Assembly (NCBI RefSeq): GCF_030253575.1
Contig: NC_080558.1
Span: 40,750,611 to 40,814,610 of the forward strand
Length of the DNA: 64,000 bases
Source of the DNA: Rhododendron vialii
Lineage: Eukaryota > Streptophyta > Magnoliopsida > Ericales > Ericaceae
Reading direction: 5' to 3'
A program made the position numbers and the translations under genes. Below the pieces are notes generated by a model, which did not search any database, was not told the origin of the DNA, and saw nothing but the letters and a program-made list of their open reading frames with translations. This document shows, one piece after another, positions 21,425 through 33,638 of the stretch. Within the stretch, counting starts at the first letter, position 1; each line of letters opens with the position of its first letter.

Positions 21425-23551
21425 CTATACACGTCGTGCTTGTAATGATCTAGCATCGCGAAGCCTCTTTTCCTTGGAGAGTATTTTTGCCAACCTACAC
21501 AGATCACAAAAACATGTATCAAATAAGCGCATACACCATGAAGGATGGGATTTCACAAGAACTGTTAACTTTATACCTTATGAGGGCCTCTTCGTTAGTG
21601 CCCTAGTTAGAAGGTTCATATATACCGGTCTCTAAGTTCACCCTCGAAACTGGCTTCTTCGATAATCCCTCTCCAACTTTCACAAGATCCCTTAAGTTCT
21701 TTGTAGTTACAATATCAACTAAAGATACTTGACCACTTAGCGTGTCATCCTACAAGTTTTTGCATATATATAGCCCAATGAATCAATACAACTAAGTTGC
21801 AAGGAAAGCCAAAGAAAATAGTACATAGAAAAGAACTACTAAACATTTTTCTTGCATATTGTCCCATGATATTTGTACTTTGTGTATGAGCGTATGTCTG
21901 AATCCGAAGGTAATTATTTTCCGAGTGAAGGGCTTGAAAAACTGTGAAAGGTGAATATCAATCATATCACCACTAGCTCTCATGAATGTATCCACTAAAG
22001 GCGATGAACCACCATTAACAAGCCATCCCAAACTTCCCCATTTAGCCACCTTTTTCGCATCATATTTCTCTTCTATTTTTTTGCAGAACCAATACCTATG
22101 GATAAGACAATAAAGCAATCATATTCCGTCGGCTTTACTGGAAAAACGTCACTACTCCCGCTGTATCTCCTTTGTAACTTCACCAATTGCTACTAAAGTT
22201 TGGAAAAAGTAAAAGAAAGAAATAATTAGGAGATAACTCTTAGCAAGAAACAAAAAATGTTTAAGTTTTAGTTCAAGAAAGCATATATGTACCGGATTAT
22301 TAGCAGCTACTCTACCGTCAATGGGATTGAATTCCCTTGATCTCCCCAAGTAGTCTTTGGTTTCAAAATAATGTGTCGGGAGATATGTTGGTGCGGAAGA
22401 GGTTGCGAGCATATATCTGATAGTAAGGCACTAAGGCATCATCTAGGCCTAGGTTTTTCTCCACCTAAAATAACCAAAATATGGTAAGCTAAATGCATAG
22501 AATTCAAGAGTGCATATAGTACTATTAGTTTAAACATCAAAGGCATAGATAGAAACCTCGTAGCTAGAGAAGATGGTCGTCTGGAGTCACTTGATGTCAA
22601 AAGTTGGCACCACAATCTTAGTCAATGTATGGTGCAACCATATGTTTTCCAACTTTTCCTTAACAATTCGATGGAGATACTTGCCATCGTATTTCGGTCC
22701 TGAGAGAGCTCTCAGGACATTTGTAACATATGCAAATAGAGATTAGTTGTTCAAAAGAAGCCAGCACATCATCACATTACAGGGATTATAGACAAATTAA
22801 TTTAATCACCGGATTTATGAGGTATTGAATATTGTGTACATCAAACTAATCACCTTTTTTGAGGGAATATTTTAGGGCAGTGATCAAGATAGAAGACCTT
22901 GATATCTTTAGTAGCAAACAAATTAAGGCCGGTTCATTTCATTAGGGGCAGTCAACATGGCAGTCACGAGACCACCTGTGCTCGTCCCCGCAACCATGTC
23001 GAAATGATCTACAATTCTTGCATCCTTGCCATCTAGTTTCTGCATGAGGGAAAGCACAACTTCAATAAGAACTTATTAAATACTAGCAATTAAGCACAAA
23101 ACAGAGCATATTTTCTGAGGCTTAATTTGAAAAGTGGACTGAAAATATGATACAGAAAGAGAACATTGTACAACGGTACAACGAATCCTTGAATGCCCCA
23201 AAATACAGGTTTCATAAGCTGACCTACGAGTGCACCAAAACACAGTTTGCTCCAGCCTCCAAACAGACCCCCACATTAATGTCTAACGGTACAATAAGCC
23301 ATCTACATATAGATAGATAGATACATACATGCATACATACATAGTTCATTCAGTCGATTCCTGTCAAGTTTTACAAAATAAAATTGAATAAATTGATCAA
23401 GCTCTTATCGATATCCAAATTAGTTTTTTTTTTTTTTACGAAAATCTTTAAAACCATGTTTTGAACAAATTGAACGGCTCCTATTATTAATGTGAGGCTC
23501 TAATTTATTGGGTGTCATTTTAGATATCGAAAAAGGTGTGAGTGGAACTGG

Positions 23552-23611
<60 letters not shown>
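23552..23611. repeat. (TA)n microsatellite
   Basis: Sixty bases of uninterrupted TA dinucleotide, followed by a short (GT)n near 23621. It lies in intron 1 of the patatin pseudogene. Confidence 0.95.
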
Positions 23612-23614
<3 letters not shown>

Positions 23615-23739
23615 TATCAGTGTGTGTGTGTGTTTCGGTTTGATTTCCTATTTCCAGTAGACATATTTACACTCTGCTCAACACTACCTGTGTTTCGGTT
23701 TAATTAAAAAAACGTTTTTAATTCGAAAAAAACGTTTGT

Positions 23740-24275
23740 CTTCCCATTTCCGGCGATAAGTGGCTGTCGGCGAGGTAATAATGGTGTGTTGGGGTTAGGG
23801 TTAGATGGGTTAGGTTTTTTTTCCTGTTTCTTTTCTGTTTTTCTTCTTCTGCCGGTTTGTCTGGCTTACCGGCTAGATCCTCCAGTCGGGGTCTGTATCG
23901 GTCTCGTTTCCCTAGAACCGATGGGTGTTGGTGGTGGGAAAATAAGTCTCCATGGTTTGGAGTTTGGTTCGTTGGGTTTCTCGGTTGTGGTTCTCAATTG
24001 CTGTGGTTGCTTCGGCTGTCGTGGTGCTGGTCCACGGCCGTGATGCCGTCCAGATTCCATTTGCACCTCATCGGGTTTGAGCTGGGGTCTGTTGGAATTC
24101 TCTACTACCTTGACCTAGATTGGTTCCTAATCTAGGCGTTTCGTCGGTCTTGCGCTTTTGCAAGGGGTGCTTGTGTCGAAGTCTTGGTAGTTTTGGTTCA
24201 TTCTTGTATCTTTAATGGAGTCTGTATTGCCTTCGGGCTTGTTATGAAATGAATTTGACATTTTAAAAAAAGAAT
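23740..24275 (+). repeat. Retroposon-like insert in the patatin pseudogene intron
   Basis: G/T-rich, GC-richer island ending ATGAAATGAATTTGACATTTT plus an A run at 24262-24271, reading on the strand opposite to the pseudogene. It resembles in style the sequence at 9975-10345: no domain, then a 3' tail. Probably the untranslated part of a LINE or a SINE-like copy. Confidence 0.4.
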
Positions 24276-24975
24276 CAGGGTTCAGAGTCTCTCCCAAACA
24301 CCCCACTCAATTATCAAAAAAAAAAAAAACCGATCATAATTCAAATAAAAATTCAAAACTTTGGTATGACGGACGGCGACTAGAATTTGGAGTAATTGAT
24401 TTTGTATTCGGAAAAATCATTGGATTCGCAGAAGAGACGGCGGGGGAGGGTGGACTGAATTTGGGCCTTTTTCTCATTCATAGATAGAATGGGCTTGAGC
24501 GGCCCATGGTTTTGAATAATGGGCTAAATAAATTTGGGCCCGTACTCTTTCTACTACACTTTTTTGGAAAATTATTAGTTCGAAAAAAAAAATTGAATAA
24601 AGACAACCAAAAAAAAGTCGTACGTACTAATCTAGTTTATTCAAAACCCACCCTAAACTAGTCTATTGCACAACAAATTTTCACTTAAATGTAAATCTGA
24701 AACTAAAACCAAAACGAATTTCCATTTGACCAAAAAAAAGAAACTAAAACCAAAACAAAAACAATACTAAAGAAGAGGAGAACTTGAAGATTGATAAGTA
24801 TAAAAGTGAATTCATAAATACATTTATTTAGCTATACCTGAAGTTGAGCTTCAAGAAAGTTGAGAATGACGCTTGGAATGATTCCTCTAACACCGCCACC
24901 GTCAATCGAGAGGATTGAGATTAGCTCCCCGTGAGCCGAAGGCGTTATTTGCAACAAGTTGTTAGATTTCTTCAT

Positions 24976-25689
24976 GCAAAATAGTATCAGCTCTTGTAAA
25001 ATCTCACTTCAAAACAACACTCAAGAAAATGTAATGTGACTGATCCACACAACTTCGATCCATTCCTATTTATAGCCCCTTCAACTTACAAATATTAGGA
25101 AAGTTTATTATCTTAGCGGATAAAATTTGCATAAAGCCTGGCATTAGGTTTTTAGAAAGTTTCTTAATTCTCTGTACAATTAGATTTAGCAACTCAGTTC
25201 CCAAAAAAAAAAAGGGTTTAGCAATTAATTTAAAGAAACTGATTTTCGCGCTCCACTTTTTATTGATGACGCTCCAATTTTAACTTCATGAACAAAGTGG
25301 AGCGCCATCAGTAAAAAGTGAAGCACGGATATCAATTTCCTTAATTTAACTGCCAACATGTACCTACACTATCTGGAAACAAAGTAATTAGATTTAGCAA
25401 ATTTCTAATTTTAACTTTGTAGGGGGGATACTTGTAAATCACACAATCACTTTTAGAAACTAAATTTCCAAGCACACAGCTGGAGTAATTAGTCACAGGT
25501 AATTAATGTTATAGCTGGACCAAAAAGTTAAATTTAGAAGATCGTTTGGTTGCATGCATGGAAACGTGGAGTGCAAGTTTGCCCGTTGATGTGTTTCCAA
25601 TTCCATACTATGGATTCAACGCGAAGATATTTTTTTTAACTATGTACGTACGTTCTATATTACATACAAATTAACCAAACCAACTCCAA
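24976..25689. other. Promoter-side flank of patatin copy A
   Basis: AT-rich, no gene. A short hairpin of CGCTCCACTTTTTATTGATGACGCTCC against GGAGCGCCATCAGTAAAAAGTGAAGC occurs at 25249-25325. The string CTATTTATAGCC near 25069 is a possible TATA box for the minus-strand gene only in its complement and was not assigned. Confidence 0.35.
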
Positions 25690-26550
25690 TAATTAGAGTC
25701 GGCTGCACGAATCTTTTTTGATCATTCCTACGTACTCTGTCAAAAGCTACTTGTTCTCCTCGGCATGGAATACCCTCAGAACTCGTCAACCAGAGGTGCC
25801 TTGGTTCAATTTGGTTTGGTATCCTAAGTACATTCCCAGGTAGGCTATTATATATCCAATGGCTGGCTTTTAAAGGGAGGTTAGCAACAAAAGACAGATT
25901 AATTACTAGGGGTGTAATCTCTTCAAACCAATGTATTCTCTGTATATAACTCAGGTGGGGAATCACATTTACACTTGTTTTTTTGAGTGTCTTGTTTCTT
26001 GCTGGATCTGGATGAATCTTTTGGCTAAATGGGGTTTTAGAAGACGACCAAGGGGTTTGGATTAAGAGAGAGCATGGGCTGTAGATCATGTGAAGGGGAC
26101 GGCTAGAGCAGAGTTTTTATATATTACAATGGCTGCCTCAATCTACCATATATGGAGGGCCAGAAATTTCAAAATTTTCCAGAATGTCTCTCAGTCCAAG
26201 GAAGCGTTTGTTGAGCAGAATTATACAAGAGGTTAGGTACTGTATTGCCTCTTGGAGAAGATTTCCGAAGACTGCTGTGAATCAGAAAATCGTCCATCGC
26301 TGAGTGGGGCTGTTCCGAGCTCATCTTTGCGCCATGAAAATTGTGGATGTTGTTAAGCTAGGGAAGCTTGGTTTATTTGTTCTTTGTATATAGTTTTTTT
26401 TGTTCTCTTTTCATGGGTAGTCTGTTTTGCTTTGAGGCTGTTGTCTTTCCTTGTCGTATTTGTGGATTCTCAAGGTTATACCCTTGATCCTTTGTTTTGG
26501 TTTGGGTTTCTTTGAATCTACCCTTTACAAAAAAAAAAGAAAAAAAAGAA
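25690..26550 (+). pseudogene. 5'-truncated L1-type LINE, ORF2 C-terminal end
   Basis: Plus-strand reading with interruptions gives the zinc-finger region after plant LINE reverse transcriptase: SAWNTLRTRQPEVPWFNLVW near 25775, WLAFKGRLATKDRLITRG near 25860, then HIYTCFFECLVSCW-like and MAASIYHIWRARNFKIFQN near 26130-26180, followed by RFPKTAVNQKIV. It ends in 3' UTR-like sequence and an A-rich tail at 26527-26550. A 144-residue minus-strand frame over the same DNA is the shadow of this element. Truncation at the 5' end is typical of LINE insertion. Confidence 0.8.
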
Positions 26551-26725
26551 GCTATTTGTTTGCGCAAATGATATGGAATATTTGTATACATAGATGGAGG
26601 TACGTACCAAGGGGCTTGCGGGGGCCCACGAAAACTAAGTTCATATCATTTACATTTTTGTCACACCGACTAACATACTCAGACAAAAGTACATCCTTTT
26701 GCACAAAATATTATATATATATATA

Positions 26726-26833
26726 GGGAATTGATTTTTTAGTGTTGAAAGTGTGTTTTTTTTTCTAAAAGACAAAAAAAGAAAAGAAAAAAGAGTGTGG
26801 ATATAAAAAAATTGAATGTGAAAATCAATTCCC
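26726..26833. repeat. Family C mini-MITE (GGGAATTGAT ends)
   Basis: GGGAATTGATTTTTTAGTG and GAAAATCAATTCCC are inverted, with inner GTGTG and TAAAAGAC elements. TA-rich flanks on both sides. Related copies occur at 53513, 61473 and possibly 62275. Confidence 0.75.
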
Positions 26834-27739
26834 TATATATATATACGAAGGCCCCCAAAATTTTTGTCGTATTCCTTAAAGAGGACTACAAAATTGAATT
26901 AAGTCCATTAAATAGGAGGGCCCAATCGGATGAAAATCCAGATGATAAAAGTAAATTGGATTAAGATCCAAAAGAGCTAGTGACTTTTAAGTGACATTTT
27001 TAAATTCTTGTAGTTTATGAGTAATTTGCAATTTTACCTTATTGAAAGCTAGTAACATTCCTTTCCAAAAAAAAAAAAAAAAGAAAGAAAGAAAGAAAGA
27101 AAGAACGCTATTAACATTTCTTACTGGGATTGATTTAATTATTCTATTTTGTTAGTTAAAATGCATTAACAAAAAAAAAAACCATCTTTAAAGTTCACTT
27201 GTCAGTGTCACACACTTTCAAAAATAATAAGTTCGCTGTGTCTCATAAAGAAAAAAATAACTAGGATTCACTTTACGGTATGAGAAACTGAACAAATACC
27301 GGTAGTCTTTGTATGTAGTTATGTATGGAATTGTATTTTAGAATTGTGTTTCTATCATTGCTCCTTTCAATACTACCTCAATCCAACTCATTAGTTTCTT
27401 TTCGACAGTCGTCGTGCCTTCCATTTTTTATTGTTTCTCGGAAATTCATCTTGCCTTTTAACCTGGATCAAAGAACCTAGGTAGGAAGTAAAATTCAAAA
27501 TTTTTCACCAAGGAAAAGAGCTTAATTACTTCTTGTAGGCAAAGTTTTCACGATCAATATATATCTACGAAGAAACCTTAGGACGTTTCAAATAGGGAGT
27601 TGGATCGTTAAAATTGGGACGAAAAGAGTATTATGATTCTCAAATAGTGAATGAATTGGTGTGCATGCCTTTTCATTTTCTGCGCGTGTAATTTATTTCA
27701 TACTACTAATTGGAAAGGTATTAGGAATTAATTAGCATC
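26834..27739. other. Gene-free AT-rich spacer
   Basis: Contains an A run followed by (AAAG)n at 27066-27105. No gene recognised. Confidence 0.5.
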
Positions 27740-28560
27740 GATCTCACACTCGCACCTGCATGAACGTAAGAAACCCTCACTCAATTTTTACAATGTTGAA
27801 AAATTGCTGGAGAACTACAAGAACTGAGAGCAGAGAGAACGAAAGTCGTATATGGTGGGCGCGTGCTGGCAGGAAAATGAGTTTTTGTGGGTTAAGGGTC
27901 TTCAGATGCGTACACATACTTACGGCCGGGAGGGACGGAACATCCAGGAAACACTCGCTAGTTGCTGCTAATGTGTCTCATTGGTGGAGATGTGTCGAGA
28001 TAAGGCAGGAGCTACTTGAAGAGGTACCCATTCGCGAGTGGGTGATGGCACTTCTACTAAATTCTGACCATAAGTAACACCTGCTTATTGAGGAGGCAAT
28101 GATGCAAGGGATCGAGAAAGCTATTAATTAAGGGGGTACTGGAGTAAGTATGATGCCTGGAATAGGTCTGGCCTTCAACCTTTCCTCCTCCTCCCCAAGT
28201 CCCTGCCACCCTTGACCACCATCGGGTGAAAATGTTGACGGCCAAGTCTGGGCTCCTTGCTCCCATGGGCATTAATTCACGGTGCACTCTCCTTATAAAA
28301 TATTGGAGAGAACACACAATGGATGTGAGTACGCAAAGTCAGTGGTGAAGATTGTGGAAGGCGAAGGGCATTTGTCAAGGTTTATTTTGATTCCTAACTA
28401 GAGCCCCTTGAAGTTCTATAGAAGACTAGTGAGGATGCAACTTGTTTGCTTTGCCCTATTGGTCCGGAAACTACACTTCATTTTTTACTCACTGATCGTA
28501 GTTTATCTAAAAAGAATTGGAAGTAGTTCATATAGCTTCTCTTCGAACCACATTAACAAT
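27740..28560 (+). pseudogene. Decayed LINE or gene fragment with a zf-RVT-like motif
   Basis: A 105-residue frame at 27760-28077 has no domain I recognise. Further on, near 28430-28500, the plus strand reads DATCLLCPIGPETTLHFF, the cysteine-rich zf-RVT motif found after reverse transcriptase in plant LINEs. The stretch between is full of stops. Most likely an old LINE ORF2 remnant. Confidence 0.4.
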
Positions 28561-28800
28561 GGAGAAGGAAGAAAATCCAACTAGAGAGTTTAACTCTTTT
28601 AAAAGTCATGAGGAGGTATTTGAAAGTATGTTTGTCAAATCTACTCCTAAACACAGCTGCCAATGACTGAAAGTATAATTTGATTTCATTGAAATGGTGT
28701 AAAAGAATACAGGGTTGAGTTATTATGGCCTGTCACATCTATGACTGAATCAAACTATCATCTAACTAGTCTACGAACATTTGAACACCATTAGAAAATA

Positions 28801-29797
28801 GAATTCATGAATTTGAAACAATTCATCTGTATGAGGATCTAGCAACACAAAGCCTCTTTTGCTGGGAGAGAATTCTTGCCAACCTATACTGAGATTACGA
28901 AAACATGGATTAGAATATGCTTATTGATTAAGATGCGATCTTAAACTCGACTAGACTAAATTTCACAAGAATAGTTAGCTGTATACAGGACCGATTCTGA
29001 GTTTTTGGAGGCGATAATAAAGATGATGCCTTTTACAAATTTCAAGACAAGCATAAATAAATAAATCACTTTTTCCAAAACAAAAGAGCACTGATCAATA
29101 AAAAAAAAATCTCAACTGCAAATGGAACAAGTGATCTATCACTTGGTGTATTGGCACCATTCATACACAGATTTTTAATGGCTTTCAAGTTCAAAACTCT
29201 AGTGCTACGAAAATGAAAAATTAGATTTCTTATGTTAAGCACTCCTACTACACGTTTGCACCTAAAAAAGTAAGAGAATTAGATTCCAATGAAGCGAGAA
29301 TTCATGAATTTGAAACAATTCGTCTGTATGAGGATCTAGCAACACGAAGCCTCTTTTGCTGGGAGAGAATTCTTGCCAACCTATACTGAGATTACGAAAA
29401 CATAGATTAGAATATGCTTATTGATTAAGATGCAATCTTAAAACTCGACTAGACTAAATTTCACAAGAATAGTTAGCTGTATACAGGACCGACTCCGAGT
29501 TTTTTAAGGCGATAATAAAGATGATGCCTTTTACAAATTTCACGACAAGCATAAATAAATAAATAACTTTTTCCAAAGCAAAAGAGCACTGATCAGTAAG
29601 AAAAAAATCTCAACTGCAAATGGAACAAGTGATCTATCATTTGGTGTATTGGCACCATTCATACACAGATTTTTAATGGCTTTCAAGTTCAAAACTCTAG
29701 TGCTACGAAAATGAAAAATTAGATTTCTTATGTTAAGCACTCCTACTACACGTTTGCACCTAAAAAAGGAAGAGAATTAGATTCCAATGAAGCGAGA
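28801..29797. repeat. Tandem duplication, unit 497 bp
   Basis: GAATTCATGAATTTGAAACA starts at 28801 and again at 29298; both copies end AGATTCCAATGAAGCGAGA. The unit holds the last patatin exon of copy B and the left end of the hAT-like element, so both are present twice. The copies differ by only a few bases, hence a recent event. Confidence 0.92.
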
Positions 29798-31650
29798 TTA
29801 AGGTGTTTGGTTGGGGCAACAACTTAAACAAATCCTCTTTCTCTACACCCTTCTCTCTATATGTATGAATATATTCTTTCCGAACCAAGTTAATCAAGTC
29901 AGTGAAGAAGCCGTGTCACCAATCACTCTAGGCGGGTATGGTTGATGTGTTGTTTTGGAAAATGTGGCACGAGCATGGCAAGGGCACGAAAAAAGCACGG
30001 GCACGAAAAAAGCACGAGCACGGAACGATATGAGTAAATATAATAGAACAAGCTATTATATTTATTTTCTAATATTTTGTGTAAATTACTTTGAACGATT
30101 AATAATTTTATTTTGCCGAGCAAAACAAAAACCTCATTGGTCAATGGTCTTTATTGTGGAAAACCTGATTCTAATTAGTAAGATGACTTTTATTAAAAAA
30201 AAAAAAAATAGACCCTTTAGTTCTCCAATTTAGTACAATTATGCCACGAGTATTTTTGGGCCTTGCTTTGATTGGATACATGTCAAGTCTTTATTTTATC
30301 TTTGGATGGGCCTTTTTTTTTTTTTTTTGGTATATACTACATAGGACTACTACATATTTTGGGACCCTAAAATAAGCCATTTTGGGGCCTAAAGCTATGA
30401 CACCTTGGGTTTTAGCCCAAAGCTTGCCCTGACTATATACCTATATACCTATGAGGGCCTCTTCGTTAGTGCCTTTGTTAGAAGGTTCATATATACTGGT
30501 CTCTAAGTTCACCCTCAAAACTAGCTTCTTCAACCATCTCTCACCAACTTTGACAAGATTCCCTAAGCTCTTTGTAGTTGCAATATCGACAGAAGATACT
30601 TAACTACTTAGCATGTCATCCTGCATGTTTTTAACACATCAATCAATACAACTAAGTTGCAAGGCAAGCCAGAGAGATAAAAAAGAAAAAAAAAAAGAAA
30701 AGAATCATTGAGAACTATGTCATCATTTTTATTGAGTATTTTCCCATAGTATTTAAGAATTGTGTAAGGTTGTATACCTGAATTCAAAGGTAATTGTTTT
30801 CAGAGCGATAGGCTTGAAGTGCTGTAGAAAGGTGAATATCAACCATATCACCGCTAGCTCGAGTAAACGTATCCACTAATGGACTTGAAACACCATTAAT
30901 TAGCCATCCCAAAATTCCCCATTTAGAAGCTTTTTTAGCATTATATTTCTCTCCCGTTTTGCAGAACCAGTTCCTATTGATAAAACCAGAAAACGACCAT
31001 GGCTTTACTGGGAAAAAGTCACTATTCCCATGGTATATCTCCTTTGTAACTTCTCCGATGGAAACTAAAGTCTAGAACCAATAAAAGCAAAGGAAGAATT
31101 AGAAGAGAATTTTTAGGAAGAAATCAAAACTACTAAAGTTTTACTAAACGAAGGATATAAGTACCGGATTATTGGCGGCTACTCCACCATCAATAAGGTT
31201 GAATTTGCTTGATTTCTAAGTCAGCGCCATAATCTTAGTCAATATCTGGAGCAACCGTACGTTTCCCAGCTTTACCTTAACCATTTGATGGAGATTCTTG
31301 TCATTGTATTTTGGTCCTATAGAGCTGTTAGGACTTTTGTAACATATGCAAATAAAGATTCGTTGTTCATATCAGGGAGTATATAAAATTAAATTAATGG
31401 GATGTCTTAGAGATGGTATACTATACAATTCAAACTAATCACCTTTTCTGAGGGAAGATTTTAGGGCTGTGATCAAGATAGAAGGCTTTGATATCTTTAG
31501 CAGCAAACAAAGGCCGGTTCTTTTCACTAGAGGCGGTTAGCATGACAGTTACAAGACCACCTATGCTCGTCCCCTCAACAACGTCGAAATAGTCTGCAAT
31601 TCTTGCATCCTCGCCGTCTATATAGTTTTTGTACACACACATGTATGTAT
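28820..31650 (-). pseudogene. Patatin-like lipid acyl hydrolase, copy B (pseudogene)
   Basis: Exon 2 is open at 31439-31630 with [13 protein letters not shown], so the GxSxG serine is kept, and ends at a good donor after FPQKR. The exon 1 DGGG segment is missing and the exon 2 acceptor is lost (ACAAAAACTATATAGACGG where copy A has TGCAGAAACTAGATGG). Near 31165-31330, exon 3 (GPKYNDKNLHQMVK) runs directly into the exon 4 end (FNLIDGGVAANNP) after an internal deletion that removed the APTYLP part. Later exons near 31010-31075 (EVTKEIYHGNSDFFPVKP), 30780-30980 (KWGILGWL) and 30440-30620 remain. The last exon lies across a hAT-like insert at 28820-28900 and is duplicated at 29317-29390. Confidence 0.85.
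29483..30433. mobile_element. hAT-like non-autonomous element inside patatin copy B
   Basis: Ends CAGGACCGACTCCGAG and, inverted, AAAGCTTGCCCTG fit the CAGGGCCGG-type ends of plant hAT elements. The flanks CTGTATA and CTATATA look like a diverged 8 bp target duplication. The interior holds a (GCACGAAAAAA)-type repeat near 29979-30015 and no transposase. The left end is present a second time at 28986 because of the 497 bp tandem duplication. Confidence 0.55.
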
Positions 31651-32223
31651 ACTTACAAGTTCTTCAACCAATTGAAGATCAGTGTTGTGGGTTATAGCTA
31701 ATTTGAATATGCAATATGTGATTTGGGTGTAGGTTTCGGTTTAATTTCCTAATCACCCTACTTACCAATTTTTTGATGAAAAGACAATTATTAGTCTAAT
31801 AAAAATTCAAAACCTGGGTATGATGACGGCGACTTGAAAGATGAAATGGAAGCATGAAAAAATTACTCGTTTGTCAATATGAGAGATTTTGGGTTTGGAG
31901 GAGAACGAAATATTTAAGACAAGAATGGAGAAGCAACTAAACCTTTTGGCTTAATACAAAATGGTTACAACTCTTCCTATTTTTGCTACCCAATGGAAGG
32001 CACTAGTCTAAAGATATTTAGTAATCTTTAAATAGATTCTAGATTTATACTTGTGACTTTTTCTCACAAAAAATATCAAGATATATATCCTAGAGTTTCT
32101 AGAAACTAGTAATTAATATTAATACATATTTAATATAATGGAGCTTGTAATATAATTGAGATAAGGACAAGAGTGCAATTATAATTCTGTAGTGGGGTGA
32201 ATTATAATTAGTGAAATAAGAAA
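31651..32223. other. Spacer between copy B and the fold-back element
   Basis: Sequence near 31800 (AAATTCAAAACCTGGGTATG) resembles 24345-24370 upstream of copy A exon 2, so this is probably the eroded intron 1 or promoter of copy B. No intact exon 1 was found. Confidence 0.4.
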
Positions 32224-33638
32224 GGCTTGTTTACTTATTTGGTCCTTATAAAATAGTCTCAGTTTCAATTTCATCCTTGCATACTTTTTGGTTTCAATTT
32301 TACTATACCCTTGTAATTTATGACCCACTTCAATGTTACCATTTCCGTCAACAAGTGGATGGAAATATGCTACATGTCTAACGGAAGGCTGATGTGGAAC
32401 ATTTTTTGACAAGATGGCACCAATACAAGACACTTACAACAATCCCACTATGCCACATCACCACCTCCTCCACAAATCTCACCCAACCCAATTTCAGGGT
32501 TTTTTTTTATCGAACACAACTGCCCAAAGGCCTACAAAACAAATGACATTATATCAAAACAAAGCAAGCTAACTACACAAAAAAGGGGGATTAGACATTT
32601 AGTTTTGAGCAAGCTTTCCTTTTCCTGCCAAAGAAGCCACATGGTGGGCTACCTTGTTAGGCGATCTTTCTGACCCATTACGAACCACCCAAGTTCTTCA
32701 CATGATTTTGGTGAGGGAATATGATTGGAGCTCGTCTTTGGTTCGTTTTTCATCAGATTCAAGAACAAGTTTGGATCAAAGCTTTATTAAGAGGTGTTAT
32801 AAAAAAAAAAAAAGAGCTTGATTTGAGAGGAACAAGTCTAATGGAGGTTTTGTTTTCGTTTCATTAAGCTTGAACCCACTCAATAATACCAGATCCGGAG
32901 GTTTGAAACTTTTTGATGGGGGTGTGGTAGCGGGGCAGCTTAGGGCCAAGTTGAGGTGGTTTTGGTGGAGATCGAAAAAGGGCCAGATTTTGGTGGTTTC
33001 GGTGGTGATTTTGATGGGGTCAAGGTACGGTGGCGTGGATGCAGTGTGGCGGTTGATAAAAGGTTTTCGCATGTTCGGATATGGGTTCAGTTTTGGGGAA
33101 GTATCTTGGGTGGTAATAGGGATAGGGGGTTATTTGGAGTTTTAAATTTGGGTGTTGTTTTTTAGAGTTACCAGGAATTCATTTTGGGTTTCCACTAGTA
33201 CTCTGTCGCCGCAAAGGTTGATTTGGGGGTTTTGATATGGGGCTTGATTTTGGGGCCGGGTGACTATTGAGGTTAACAGGTTTTGATCGGTTCCTGGAGA
33301 TTTTGAAGAGGAAGACGAGAAGATGGTGTTGGGTGATCAGTGGTTAGATGCAGGAAGGGTTGGACTTGTTTTTATATTTTTCGTAATAAGAGTTGGACCC
33401 ACTAGCTGACTTGGCGTAGTGGGATTGTCATAACTATCCTATATTGGTGCCACCTTGTCAAAAAAGATTCCACATCAGCCTTCCGTTAGCCACATTAACT
33501 ATTTCCGTCCACTTGATGACAGAAAGGGTAACATTGAAGTGGGTCATAAACTACAAGGGTAAAATGGAAACCAAAAATTTTGCATGGACGAAATTGAAAC
33601 GGAGAATATTTTGTAAGGACCAAATAAGTAGATAAGCC
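32224..33638. mobile_element. Long-TIR fold-back (MULE-like) element
   Basis: Inverted arms of about 230 bp: 32224-32454 (GGCTTGTTTACTTATTTGG, ATGACCCACTTCAATGTTAC, CGGAAGGCTGATGTGGAA, ATGGCACCAATA, AATCCCACTATGCC) and 33412-33638 (the complement in reverse order). The 950 bp interior has no transposase; it holds a LINE RNase H tail on the minus strand and a GGTGG-rich segment at 32900-33300. Arm length suits Mutator-like elements, but I could not fix a target duplication. Confidence 0.65.
32500..32760 (-). pseudogene. RNase H-type C-terminal fragment inside the fold-back element
   Basis: Minus-strand reading gives RTWVVRNGSERSPNKVAHHV then ASLAGKGKLAQN and a stop, the ending of the RNase H domain that closes many plant LINE ORF2 proteins (N-x-AH-x-AS pattern). 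It is flanked by interrupted sequence and is not a gene in itself. Confidence 0.5.

Larger units (their letters stand above)
21425..24975 (-). pseudogene. Patatin-like lipid acyl hydrolase, copy A (pseudogene)
   Basis: Patatin-like proteins cleave acyl chains from membrane lipids using a Ser-Asp dyad. Exon 1 is 24838-24975 (ATG at 24975) with the oxyanion motif DGGGVRG. Exon 2 is 22854-23039 with the nucleophile elbow GTSTGG. Exon 3 is near 22560-22720 (GPKYDGKYLHRIVKEKL). Exon 4 is near 22315-22430 (APTYLPTHYFETKD, IDGRVAANNP, where families usually have DGGVAANNP). Later exons lie at 22150-22200 (TLVAIGEVTKEIQ), near 21880-22095 (AKWGSLGWL, DMIDIHLS), 21575-21750 (NLRDLVKVGEGLSKKPVSRV) and 21425-21500 (LAKILSKEKRLRDARS). 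Lesions: a 4 bp insertion creating TAA after NRP in exon 2, TGA after FDIK in exon 3, a 1 bp shift after EVTKEIQ, and TAG after EPSN. A fragmented cluster mate lies at 28820-31650. Confidence 0.9.

Noticed and set aside
25655-26089. Minus-strand 144-residue frame
   Set aside because: The plus strand of the same DNA reads as LINE zinc-finger sequence (WLAFKGRLATKDRLITRG), so the minus frame is a shadow.
27760-28077. Stand-alone 105-residue gene
   Set aside because: No family recognised, and a LINE-like zf-RVT motif follows downstream, so it is more likely retroelement debris.
32797-33165. Frames of 69-91 residues on both strands
   Set aside because: Low-complexity GGTGG-rich DNA inside the fold-back element; no recognisable protein.
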